In this document: positions 24,337 to 36,000 of the stretch, one piece after another
Numbering within the stretch: position 1 is the first letter of the stretch
How the letters are laid out: each line of letters opens with the position of its first letter
Assembly: GCF_900116425.1 (NCBI RefSeq)
Contig: NZ_FPAS01000001.1
Span: forward strand, 1,250,085-1,314,084
Length of the DNA stretch: 64,000 nucleotides
Direction: 5' to 3'
Source of the DNA: Lishizhenia tianjinensis
GTDB taxonomy: Bacteria > Bacteroidota > Bacteroidia > Flavobacteriales_D > Crocinitomicaceae
The notes under the pieces: model-generated
Told to the model about the DNA's origin: nothing
Databases searched by the model: none
Seen by the model: only the letters and a program-made list of their open reading frames with translations
Position numbers and translations under genes: made by a program

Positions 24337-25614
24337 ATGATAAAACCCAGCACTCCCTTAGCAGAAAGAATGCGTCCAACCAACTTGGACGAATACATTG
24401 GTCAAACACACATTATAGCCAAAGATGCAAGCTTGCGTCGTGCGTTAGATTCTGGCGTTTTACCTTCGTTAATTTTGTGGGGACCACCGGGAGTGGGGAA
24501 AACAACTTTGGCCCATTTAATTGCCAATAAACTCAAACGACCTTTCTATACTTTGTCGGCCATTTCTTCTGGCGTTAAAGACGTAAGAGAAGTGATACAC
24601 AAAGTAGAAAATGCGGGAATGTTTCAACAAGATGGCGCCATACTTTTCATCGATGAAATTCACCGTTTTTCCAAGGCGCAACAAGATTCACTTTTAGGTG
24701 CAGTAGAAAAAGGAACGGTAACATTAATTGGAGCAACAACAGAAAATCCATCCTTTGAGGTGATCTCTGCCTTACTTTCAAGATGTCAAGTCTACGTTTT
24801 AGAATCTTTAAGCAAAGAACAACTGATGAGTTTGTTGCATTCTGCCATGGAAAAAGATGCATGGTTAAAGAGCAAGAACATTACGATCGAAGAAGAAGGA
24901 GCATTGCTTCGAATTTCTGGAGGAGACGCTCGTAAACTCTTGAATGTTTTTGAATTGGTGGTAGGTGCAATGAACAGCAATGACATCGTTTTAAACAACG
25001 AAAACGTACAAGCCATCGCGCAACAAAGTTTGGCCAATTACGACAAAGACGGCGAACAACATTACGATATCATTTCAGCTTTTATCAAATCCATTCGTGG
25101 TTCAGACCCAAACGCAGCCGTGTACTGGTTGGCAAGAATGATAGAAGGTGGCGAAGAAGCAAAATACATTGCCCGAAGATTGGTGATTTTAGCTTCGGAA
25201 GATATAGGCTTGGCAAATCCTACCGCATTGATTATGGCCAACAATACTTTCCAAGCCGTAAATACCGTGGGATGGCCGGAATCTAGAATTATTTTGGCAC
25301 AATGTGTTATTTATATGGCCACTTCTCCCAAAGGAAATGCGGCCTACATGGCCATTAATCAAGCTCAAGAAGCAGTAAAAAGAACCGGAAATTTACCTGT
25401 ACCTCTTCCTTTGAGAAATGCCCCTACCCGCTTGATGAAAGATTTGGGTTATGGAGATGGCTATAAATACTCACACGATTATCCTGGTAATTTTGTGCAA
25501 CAAGAATTCATGCCAGAGCAAATGAGCAATACGAATTTCTTCACGCCAGGTAGCAGTAAGCGCGAACAAGACATTGCTGAGTTGATAGAAAAAATGTGGG
25601 GAAAAAAGTATTAA
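24337..25614 (+). CDS. rarA: Replication-associated recombination protein A (RarA/MgsA AAA ATPase)
   Basis: A 425-residue clamp-loader-like ATPase that acts at stalled replication forks. The N-terminus PLAERMRPTNLDEYIGQTHI is diagnostic for the RarA/WRNIP1 family. Walker A is GPPGVGKTT (49-57), Walker B AILFIDEIHR (D106, E107), sensor 1 LIGATTENPSF, arginine finger region ALLSRCQVY. The C-terminal MgsA tetramer domain has GSDPNAAVYWLARMIEGGEE and SEDIGLANPTALIM. Length fits. The stop overlaps the stop of the convergent small gene by 4 bases. Confidence 0.96.
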   Translation: MIKPSTPLAERMRPTNLDEYIGQTHIIAKDASLRRALDSGVLPSLILWGPPGVGKTTLAHLIANKLKRPFYTLSAISSGVKDVREVIHKVENAGMFQQDGAILFIDEIHRFSKAQQDSLLGAVEKGTVTLIGATTENPSFEVISALLSRCQVYVLESLSKEQLMSLLHSAMEKDAWLKSKNITIEEEGALLRISGGDARKLLNVFELVVGAMNSNDIVLNNENVQAIAQQSLANYDKDGEQHYDIISAFIKSIRGSDPNAAVYWLARMIEGGEEAKYIARRLVILASEDIGLANPTALIMANNTFQAVNTVGWPESRIILAQCVIYMATSPKGNAAYMAINQAQEAVKRTGNLPVPLPLRNAPTRLMKDLGYGDGYKYSHDYPGNFVQQEFMPEQMSNTNFFTPGSSKREQDIAELIEKMWGKKY

Positions 25615-25850
25615 AACTTTCTTTGAATTACAGGGACACTATCCATGTGTTTAAGTAAGATGCGTATGCTATCTCGAGTAGTTAATAAGTCGTAACGCGC
25701 AATGTCCAAATCACCTTCTCTTGCATTGAATTTAATTTGCATTTCTTCACGTTCTTGAACTACGCGTTTGTTTTCATTCACCAAATAAACATTCCAAACC
25801 AATAAAGTTAGAATGATCAATACGCCTAAAAACAAAACTCCCCTTTTCAT
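25611..25850 (-). CDS. Small TM/coiled-coil protein, function unknown
   Basis: 79 residues: one membrane segment (GVLFLGVLIILTLLVWNVYL, 4-23) then a coiled coil (NENKRVVQEREEMQIKF and LLTTRDSIRILLKHMD). Single-span proteins with short periplasmic coils sometimes act as division or envelope scaffolds (the FtsL/FtsB shape), but no specific match is claimed. It lies 8 bases downstream of the polytopic protein gene on the same strand, probably in one transcript. Confidence 0.6.
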   Translation of the reverse strand: MKRGVLFLGVLIILTLLVWNVYLVNENKRVVQEREEMQIKFNAREGDLDIARYDLLTTRDSIRILLKHMDSVPVIQRKF

Positions 25851-25858
25851 ACTTTTTC

Positions 25859-26911
25859 CTATTTGAAAACTTTTCGCAAAGATGGGTTTTTATCGTTTGC
25901 CTTCCAAATTATGCCATCTGCGAAATAATGCCAAATTTGCGGCAAGGCAAGTAAGGCAAAAAACAAGGCTCTCAAAGCAGGTGACTGATCTGTTTCTAGT
26001 TTCCATGCTTCACCAAAGAGTTCAGGTTTTTCAGCAAAAAGCAGGGTGTCCCAAAAATACTCCTCCACAAAAGCGAATAAAAGCACCGTAAAAAATATGA
26101 TGCTTAACCATTTTAAAAAATTGTACTTCTGGGTTCGCTCAGCAACTTTTGATTTATAAAAAGCCATCAAAACAAAATAAGGAACACCATGGGCCACTAC
26201 ATTGGTAGTGGTAAAAATAAAATCTGAATTTAAAAAGACGATGGCTCCATACCAATTGAGTATGGTGAATATCACCCATAGTAATAATCCAACCCGAAGC
26301 GAATGGGCTTTAAGGTTGAGGTAAATCCAATAGAAAAAATAAAGAAAGTAGATAGATGAAAAAATCATCACCAACACTTGATAAAGCTCCTTACTTACCT
26401 TTAAATTGATAAAATCTCCTTCTACAAACCAAGCTAAACGTGTTTCAGGATTGAGATGCCAAAGTAAAACGGGTAAAACTGTTGCACCATAAATCACCAA
26501 TTTATCTTGCCATTTTTTAATTCCGTTTTTAAACGTTTTTGTCCTATATCTATACAAGGCTAAAAAACCATATTGTTGCTTGATAAAATGAAAAACCGCA
26601 ACATAAGCTAACACACTCCAAAACAAAGATATAGAAATATAAACAAGCAAAAACACCACCGTAATTATTAGTAGAGGACTCCACAACAAAAAGCGCTTGT
26701 GCCGCGCAAACTCTTGCTTATCAAAATAGGTCCTAAATAAAGTTGACCAAACATGAGAAACATCTATGCCCAATACAAAAATCACCCAAACGGCTAAATT
26801 TAATTCCCCATCAATAATTTTTTCAGGAAGTATGAAAAAACTACCCCAAAGTAGAGTTAACGGGAGATAGAGGAATATTAAATCGATGTTTCTGCTAAAT
26901 AAATATTGCAT
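25859..26911 (-). CDS. Polytopic membrane protein with intramembrane histidines, function unknown
   Basis: A 350-residue integral membrane protein with about nine hydrophobic segments. Histidines recur at or near the membrane face: GIDVSHVWSTLFRTYFDKQE, AVFHFIKQQYGFLALYRYRT, TTNVVAHGVPYFVLMAFYKS and LPQIWHYFADGIIWK. An H-x-x-KQ and WHY-x-x-DG pattern recalls membrane di-metal enzymes or Brp/Blh-type oxygenases in style only, and I cannot assign a family. First gene of a two-gene unit with the coiled-coil protein, divergent from the giant surface-protein gene. Confidence 0.65.
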   Translation of the reverse strand: MQYLFSRNIDLIFLYLPLTLLWGSFFILPEKIIDGELNLAVWVIFVLGIDVSHVWSTLFRTYFDKQEFARHKRFLLWSPLLIITVVFLLVYISISLFWSVLAYVAVFHFIKQQYGFLALYRYRTKTFKNGIKKWQDKLVIYGATVLPVLLWHLNPETRLAWFVEGDFINLKVSKELYQVLVMIFSSIYFLYFFYWIYLNLKAHSLRVGLLLWVIFTILNWYGAIVFLNSDFIFTTTNVVAHGVPYFVLMAFYKSKVAERTQKYNFLKWLSIIFFTVLLFAFVEEYFWDTLLFAEKPELFGEAWKLETDQSPALRALFFALLALPQIWHYFADGIIWKANDKNPSLRKVFK

Positions 26912-26978
26912 TAAAAAAAGAATTAAAACCTTTTATTTTTTTCTGCGTAACAAAAGTTACTTAGATTTGACAGTACAT

Positions 26979-26986
26979 TACTTTTG
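26979..26986 (+). promoter_or_regulatory. -7 promoter motif TACTTTTG for the giant surface protein gene
   Basis: Exact TAnnTTTG match, 51 bases upstream of the ATG at 27038. A short palindrome GTAACAAAAGTTAC (26947-26960) lies 18 bases upstream of the motif, in the -33 area, and could be an operator. The reading frame that opens at 26984 begins inside the motif. Confidence 0.65.
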
Positions 26987-27037
26987 ACAAATTTAACTAG
27001 TCTACAACTACAGCTATTCCTTAAATATGCGTTATAT

Positions 27038-30000
27038 ATGAGGAATAATTACAAATTTATTATTGTTTTTATTTTATTAGGTTTTCTTGGTTTAGGTGCT
27101 AGAGCACAATCTACTTGTGATAGTGTAGTACCTAGTTTCAGCGTGGACTTGACATCTTCACCAACAGCTACATGGACCAGCCCCTCTGTTGTCAGAGCGG
27201 GAACATGTTGTGGAACATCTAATAATTGTATTGAATTTATTTTGTACCTGCACCCAAATGCAGTGTCAATTAACTTCACCATTCCGGTGGGAGCGGTGGC
27301 GAGTGGTTCTATGTTTTATCAATTAAACTGTAGTCCCGAAGTCCCCGTCGGTGAACCCATTTGTATTGATGGTCCAGGGCCTCACATAATTACATTTTGT
27401 AAGCCCGGGGATAATCAAAACACTTATGCGATTGAATCGATATCGGCTCCAATTATTGGACCTGATATAACGGTCGCTTCGGGTTGTATCGATTACTTGC
27501 ATGCTCAGTATTACGACGAGTCAACTGTAACCTGGACCTCTTTGGCTCCGGGTGCCTCTGGTGATTACGATACCTTACTGAGTTGTAATGCAGGTTGTGA
27601 TACTACGTATTTAACTTCTTCAAATGTGAATAATCCAAATGTCATAGATTATTACGTTTGTGGATATGATGCCGCGGGATGTATTGATTCCGCCATCTGT
27701 GATACCATCACGGCCACACTTTTGGATTTACACGATGTAAGTATTTCGGCTGCAGACACCATTTTGTGTTCCTATGAGCCAAGCACAACTTTAACCGTAA
27801 ACAGTTCTGGAGGAACTGGTAACTTCACCTATCTATGGTCCACCGGAGATACCACTACAAGTATAACCGTTGGGCCTGGAATTTATTACGTAGATGTTTT
27901 GGACACCTCAGGCTGTTCAACAAATTCGGACACCCTGGAGATTATTCAACTTCCCGAAGTTGTCGTCACAGCCGGACCGGATGTAGACATATGTAATCAA
28001 TTTCAAGCCAATATACCCTTAACCAGTTCCGTTCTAAACGCAACTGGTGTTTCTTGGTCTGGAGGTAACGGTAGTTTCCCTTTAGGTAATACCATTTTGA
28101 ACGCTGCGTATTTACCAACACCTGGAGAATTACTTCTCAACGAAATAGAGCTATACGTAGCCTCTACAGGAAATCAAGGTTGTAATGCAGATGTGGATAC
28201 TTTAACTATTAACCTCTTCCCTTTTCAGGACGCTGTTAGTATAAGTACAACAGATGTTAATTGTTACAACGGTACGGATGGAACTTCTACAACCAGTGTT
28301 ACAGGAACTCAGTCACCTTGGAATTTTAATTTAAACAATAGTCTTTCCAACTCAACAGGATTATTCACCAACCTTGGGGCTGGAAACTATTTGATATCTG
28401 TTGTTGACAATCTAGGATGTACCTTGGATACGAGTTTTATTATAGAACAACCTGATACTTTAATCATGCTGGTGAGTAACCAAACCAATGTAAATTGTTT
28501 CGGTAACACTACAGGTACCGCCACCGCTACTGTAACTGGAGGAACAGCTCCTTACACGTATTCATGGAACACATCTCCTGTACAAACTTCCTCAACAGCT
28601 TTAGGTTTAGCCGCAGGAACGTATACATGTACAGTAACAGATGCTAACAATTGTACAGAAACCATAGATGTAACCATCACCCAACCTGCAGCTCCTTTGG
28701 CTGTTTCTATAGCTTCCATTTCAAATGTAAATTGTTTTGGAGATGCTACAGGTTCTGCTACGGTGAATGCACAAGGAGGTACTGCACCGTACAGTTATTC
28801 TTGGAATACTACTCCGGCACAAACAACTGCCACAGCTTCTGGTTTAACCGCAGGATCTTATACTTGTATAGTTACGGATGCAAACGGATGTATAGCTGTA
28901 ATTTCTACAACTATAACTCAACCTTCGGCACCCTTAAATGCAAGTATTTCCAATACGGTACCTGTAGATTGTTTTGGAGCACTAACTGGATCTGCTACCG
29001 CTACTGCTCAAGGAGGAACACCTAACTACAGTTACACATGGAATACCTCTCCAACGCAAAATACGGCTACAGCAACGGGTCTACCAGCAGGAACTTACAC
29101 TTGTACAATTACCGATGAAAACGGTTGTACAGATACAACAATGGTTACCATTACCCAACCCGCTGCTGCGTTAACAGCATCTATTGCCAGTTCAACTAAT
29201 GTAAATTGTTTTGGAGATGCCACAGGCTCTGCCACCGCAAGTGCTCAAAATGGAACTCCAGGTTACTCCTACTCTTGGAGTACAAGCCCTGTACAGACTA
29301 CAGCTACAGCGAGTGGATTAACAGCAGGGACTTATACATGTACTGTAACAGATGCCAACGGATGTACCGCAATGGTTAATGCTGTAATTTCTCAACCTAC
29401 TGCACCTTTGGCATTAAACTTAAGTTCATTGGTAGATGTTAATTGTTTTGGTGAGGCAACAGGATCTGCAACAGTGGTTGCGTCCAACGGAACACCAGGT
29501 TACACTTATTCATGGAATACTATCCCCGTTCAGACCACGGCAATGGCTACCAATTTAACTGCGGGAACTTATACTTGTACCGTAACCGATAACAATGGTT
29601 GTACAGAAACAATAGACGCAACTATTTTACAACCTTCAGCGGCATTAGCCGTGAATATTAATGCACAAACCAATGTAAATTGTTTCGGGGATGCGTCAGG
29701 TTCAGCTACAGCTGTTGCTTCATTTGGAACACCAGGATATAGTTATTCTTGGAACACCTCCCCTATTCAAACATCGGCTACAGCTTCAGGATTGGTTGCA
29801 GGAACCTACACGTGTACAGTAACCGACGCCTTTGGATGTACAGAAAGTGCCTCAGTTACCATCACACAACCTGCTGCGCCTTTAGATGCAAGTGTTGCAT
29901 CTTATATACCTGTTGGTTGTTTTGGTGATGCTACAGGTTCAGCTACAACTACAGTTCAAGGAGGTACACCAGGTTATTCATATTCATGGAATACGTCTCC

Positions 30001-33000
30001 GGTTCAAAATTCAATTACGGCAACAAGTTTAGCTGCGGGATCATACGTATGTACCGTAACAGACAACTTAGGTTGTATTGATACAGCTAAGGTTACCATC
30101 ACACAACCGATGGCAGCCTTGTCTTTAAATCTAAGTTCAACAACAAACGTTAACTGTTTTGGTGATGCAACTGGATCAGCTACTGTAGTTGCTCAGAATG
30201 GTACTCCCGGATATAGTTACGCATGGAATACAACACCTGTTCAAACATCGGCTACTGCCACTGGTTTAGTTGCGGGTACCTATACATGTACCGTGACGGA
30301 TGCCAATGGATGTACAGAAGATATTAATGTAAACATTACTCAACCTGCTGCGCCATTGAGTTTAACGGTAAACAGTACGACCAACGTTAGTTGTTATGGA
30401 AATGCTACGGGATCAGCTACTATTGCGGTAACAGGTGGAACACCAGGTTATGCCTATGCATGGAACACAGTACCCGTACAAAATTCGGCAACGGCAAATG
30501 GTCTAGCTGCCGGAACTTATACTTGCACAGTTACAGATGTAAGGGGTTGTTCGGCAACGATTTCAGTTACTATCACCCAGCCTACAGCAGCATTGGCTGC
30601 TAGTATTACATCTACCACTCCTGTAGATTGTTTTGGAGCGGCAACAGGTTCTGCAACGGCTTCTGCTCAATACGGCACACCCGGCTATGCATATACATGG
30701 AATACATCTCCAGTTCAAAATACGGCTACAGCTGATAATCTATTGGCTGGAAATTATATTTGTACAGTTACAGACATTTTAGGTTGTATAGATACGGTTC
30801 ACGTTACTATTACACAACCTGCAGCTCCACTTGCTCTTTCAATAGCAAGTTCAACCGATATCGCTTGTTACGGTGACGCCAATGGAAGTATAACGGTTGC
30901 TGCAGCAAATGGTACACCAGGTTACACCTATTCATGGAACACAACCCCTGTTCAAACCTCCGCAACAGCTGTCAACCTAACAGCGGGAACATATTCTTGT
31001 ACCGTAACAGATGCCAACGGATGTGTAAGTAGTATTAACGCTACCCTTTCACAACCAACCGCTCCTTTACAAGTAAACTTAAACACTGTAAACGATGTGA
31101 ATTGTTATGGTGATGCTACAGGTTCAATTGCTGTGATTGCAAGTAATGGTACACCAGGGTACAACTACTCATGGAATACCTCTCCTGTTCAAACTTCCGC
31201 TACAGCAACAGGTTTAACGGCGGGTACATATACGTGTACAGTGACAGATGCCAACGGATGTACAACCAGTATTTCAGCAACTGTTACTCAGCCTTCAGGT
31301 GCATTAACTGCAAACATCTCTTCAATTTCTAATGTAAATTGTTTTGGTGATGCAACAGGTTCTGCAACTGTAACGGCTTCTTTCGGAACACCAGGTTACA
31401 CTTATTCTTGGAACACTACTCCGGTTCAAACCAATGCCACAGCAACTGGTTTAGCTGCGGGTTCATACACCTGTACAGTAACAGATGCCTTGGGTTGTAC
31501 TACAACAACATCAGTTACCATTACTCAACCACTTGCTCCTATTAGTTTATCCCTTGTTTCTACAACAGCAGTTGGATGTTACGGTGATGCTACTGGATCT
31601 GCAACCATAGCAAGTACTGGAGGAACTCCAACCTATAGCTATGCTTGGAACACGACTCCAGTTCAGACATCAGCTACAGCTACTGGTTTAGCTGCAGGAA
31701 CTTATACCTGTACAGTAACAGATAACTTAGGTTGTACAGCAACAATTACCGTTACTATTACCCAACCCGCGGCTCCTTTAGGAGTTTCAATAGCATCTAT
31801 TTCTGATGTTAATTGTTTTGGTGATGCAACAGGGTCTGCAACCGTAAATGCTTTTGACGGAACGCCAGGATACACGTATTCTTGGAACACCACTCCAGTA
31901 CAAACTTCAGCTACGGCTACTGGTTTGGCTGCTGGGACTTACACATGTACAGTAACAGATGCAAATGGTTGTACGGCCTCAGTGAGCGCAACAGTTACGC
32001 AACCAGCTGCTCCTATTGCTTTAAGTATTAGTGCCAACACACCCGTTTCTTGTTATGGATTTGCCAATGGATCGGCAACCGTTGCGAGTTCAGGTGGTAC
32101 ACCAGGGTACACTTATGCGTGGAACACAACTCCAGTTCAAACATCAGCTACGGCTTCTGGTTTAGCTGCGGGAACTTATACGTGTACGGTAACTGACATC
32201 TTAGGTTGTTCAGAAACGATCTCTGTTACCATTACTCAACCCGCTGCAGCTTTATCATTAACAGTAAACCCACAAATTAACGTGGCATGTTATGGTGATG
32301 CGACAGGTGCGGCAAATGTTGTGGCTTCAAATGGTACACCAGGATATACCTATGCTTGGAACACTACCCCTATTCAAACTACGGCAAATGCAACTGGTTT
32401 GACAGCGGGAACATATACATGTACAGTAACGGATGCCAACGGATGTGTGGAAACAATTTCAGTTACCATCACTCAACCTGCAGCTCCTTTAACCCTATCA
32501 GTATTTGCAACGTCAAATGTTGACTGTTATGGAGACGCAACAGGTGCGGCAACCATTCAAGCTTCGAATGGTACACCAGGTTACACTTATTCATGGAATA
32601 CTACCCCTGTACAAACTTCAGCTACAGCTTCTGGTTTAGCTGCAGGAACTTATACCTGTACAGTAACAGATGCCAATGGTTGTGTGGAAGATATCAACGT
32701 AAACATCACTCAGCCTGCTGCTCCTATTAGTTTGAGTATAGGTGCTATTTCTAATGTAGATTGTTACGGAGATGCAACGGGTTCTGCTTCAGTAATTGCC
32801 AATGATGGTACTCCTGGGTATACTTACTCTTGGAATACTACACCTGTCCAAACTTCAGCTACAGCTACAAACTTAGCGGCTGGGACTTACACGTGTACGG
32901 TAACAGATGCACTTGGTTGTGTTGAAACGATAACAGCTACAGTCACTCAACCAGCTGGTGCTTTAACGGCAAGCGTTGCTTCCATCTCTAATGTAAATTG

Positions 33001-36000
33001 TTTTGGTGATGCAACAGGTTCTGCAACTGTAACGGCTTCTTTCGGAACACCAGGTTACACTTATTCTTGGAACACTACCCCTGTTCAAACCAATGCCACA
33101 GCAACTGGTTTAGCTGCAGGTACATATACATGTACAGTAACGGATGCTTTAGGATGTACAACAACGACTACTGCGAATGTTACTCAACCCTCTGCTCCAT
33201 TATCACTTTCTATAGCTTCAACAACAAATGTTGGATGTTATGGTGATGCAACGGGTGCTGCTACCATTTCAGCTTCAGGAGGTACTCCAGCTTACACTTA
33301 TTCCTGGAACACAACTCCAGTTCAAACTGGGGCTACGGCGACAGGTTTAGCAGCTGGAAATTATATTTGTACAGTAACAGATAACTTAGGTTGTACAGCA
33401 ACAATTACCGTTACTATTGCGCAACCCGCGGCTCCTTTAGGAGTTTCAATAGCATCTATTTCTGATGTTAATTGTTTTGGTGATGCAACAGGGTCTGCAA
33501 CCGTAAGTGCTTTTGACGGAACGCCAGGATACACATATTCTTGGAACACCACTCCAGTACAAACTTCAGCTACGGCTACAGGATTGGCTGCTGGGACTTA
33601 CACATGTACAGTAACGGATGCAAATGGTTGTACGGCCTCAGTGAGCGCAACAGTTACACAACCAGCTGCTCCGATTGCTTTAAGCATTAGTGCCAACACA
33701 CCCGTTTCTTGTTATGGATTTGCCAATGGATCGGCAACCGTTGCGAGTACAGGTGGTACACCAGGGTACACTTATGCGTGGAACACTACTCCAGTTCAAA
33801 CAACAGCTACGGCTTCTGGTTTAGCTGCGGGAACTTATACGTGTACGGTAACTGACATCTTAGGATGTTCTGAAACGATCTCAGTTACGATTACTCAACC
33901 CGCTGCAGCTTTATCTTTAACAGTTAACCCACAAATTAACGTGGCATGTTATGGTGATGCGACAGGTGCGGCAAATGTTGTAGCTTCAAATGGTACACCA
34001 GGATATACCTATGCTTGGAACACTACCCCTATTCAAACTACGGCAAATGCAACTGGTTTGGCAGCGGGAACATATACTTGTACAGTAACGGATGCCAACG
34101 GATGTGTGGAAACAATTTCAGTTACCATCACTCAACCTGCAGCCCCTTTAACCCTGTCAGTATTTGCAACATCAAATGTTGACTGTTATGGAGACGCAAC
34201 AGGTGCGGCAACTATTCAAGCTTCGAATGGTACACCAGGTTACACTTATTCATGGAACACTACCCCTGTACAAACTTCAGCCACAGCTTCTGGTTTAGCT
34301 GCAGGAACTTATACCTGTACAGTAACTGATGCCAATGGTTGTGTGGAAGATATCAACGTAAACATCACTCAGCCTGCTGCACCATTAGCAGTGAGTATTA
34401 GTTCTGTAACACCCGTTAATTGTTATGGAGACGCTACTGGCTCAGCTTCGGTTCAGGCATCAAATGGAACTCCGGGTTACACTTACTCATGGAATACTTC
34501 TCCAGCTCAATATACAGCTACAGCAACAGGTTTGCCTGCTGGAATTTATACTTGTACAGTAACCGATGCATTAGGTTGTTCGGAAGCCATAATGGTAAGT
34601 ATTACTCAACCAACTGCCCCTTTAAATATCACTTTAGCTTCCAAAACGAATGTTGATTGTTATGGAAACATGACAGGTGCAGCTAGTGTAAACGTAACAG
34701 GTGGAACTGCTGGTTACAGTTATTCATGGAACACAACTCCCGTTCAAACTACGGCAACAGCTACAGGTTTGGCTGCAGGGTCATATACATGTACGGTTAC
34801 AGACGCTGTAGGATGTACAGCAACTTTCAGTGTTACCATCAATGAACCTTCTGCTCCCCTAGCCTTGAACATTATCGCAAGCTCAGATATCTTGTGTTAT
34901 GGTGATGCATCAGGTGCAGCTACAGTTCAAGCTTCCTTTGGAACGCCAGGTTATACCTATTCATGGAATACCACTCCAATACAAACTACATCTACAGCTT
35001 CTGGATTAACTGCAGGAACTTATACGTGTACAGTTACGGATGCGAACGGATGTACAGAATTTATCAATGTAAATCTGTCTCAACCTGCAGCTCCATTAGC
35101 TGTAAGTATTAGTGGAATTACACATATTGATTGTTACGGTGATGCTACCGGTTCAGCTTCTGTAACGGCCTTTGACGGTACACCTGGATACACTTATTCA
35201 TGGAATACTTCACCAGTTCAAACTACAGCAACCGCTACAGGTTTAACTGCCGGAACCTACACTTGTACAGTAATTGATGCCAATGGTTGTTCTGAAACCG
35301 TAGACGTAACTATCACTCAACCTGCAGCACCTTTGAATGTAATCATAGCTGGGAAAACAAATGTTTTATGTTATGGTGATGCAACGGGTACTGCTACCCT
35401 ATTGGTACAAGGTGGAACTCCAAACTATACTTATGCATGGAATACCTCTCCTGTTCAAACTACGGCTACAGCTACAGGATTGACTGCGGGAACATACACA
35501 TGTACTATCACAGATGCCAATGGATGTACGACTACGCGCACGGTGATTATTCAACAACCAAATGCACCGATGAACTTCCAAATAGACACCACAGTAGCTG
35601 TATTGTGTTACGATGGTAATAATGGTTCTATAAGCGTTACAGGTAATGGTGGGGTTCCACCCTACAGTTACCATTGGTCGCACAATCCTAACTTAAATAC
35701 AGGATATGCTACCAACCTCACAGCAGGTAATTATGAATGTATCGTTGAGGATAATAATGGATGTACAGTTACACTACAAACCATTGTTCAACAACCAAAC
35801 GCTCCACTTACTGCAAGCATTGACACGGTAAGTGATGTAAATTGTTACGGAGGTTTTGATGGATGGGCAACTGTACAAGCAACGGGTGGAACGGCAGGTT
35901 ATACCTATGTTTGGAATACCATTCCTCAACAATATGGAAATACAGCCGTTAATTTAGCGGAAGGTATTTACACGTGTACCGTAACAGACGCCAATGGATG

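Noticed and set aside
24195-24530. A 111-codon plus-strand frame upstream of rarA
   Set aside because: It overlaps the start of rarA in another frame, and the N-terminal residues of RarA are diagnostic, so this frame is a shadow.
35399-35683. A 94-codon minus-strand frame in the SprB array
   Set aside because: It is antisense to the repeat array. Similar frames recur because of the repeated codons.
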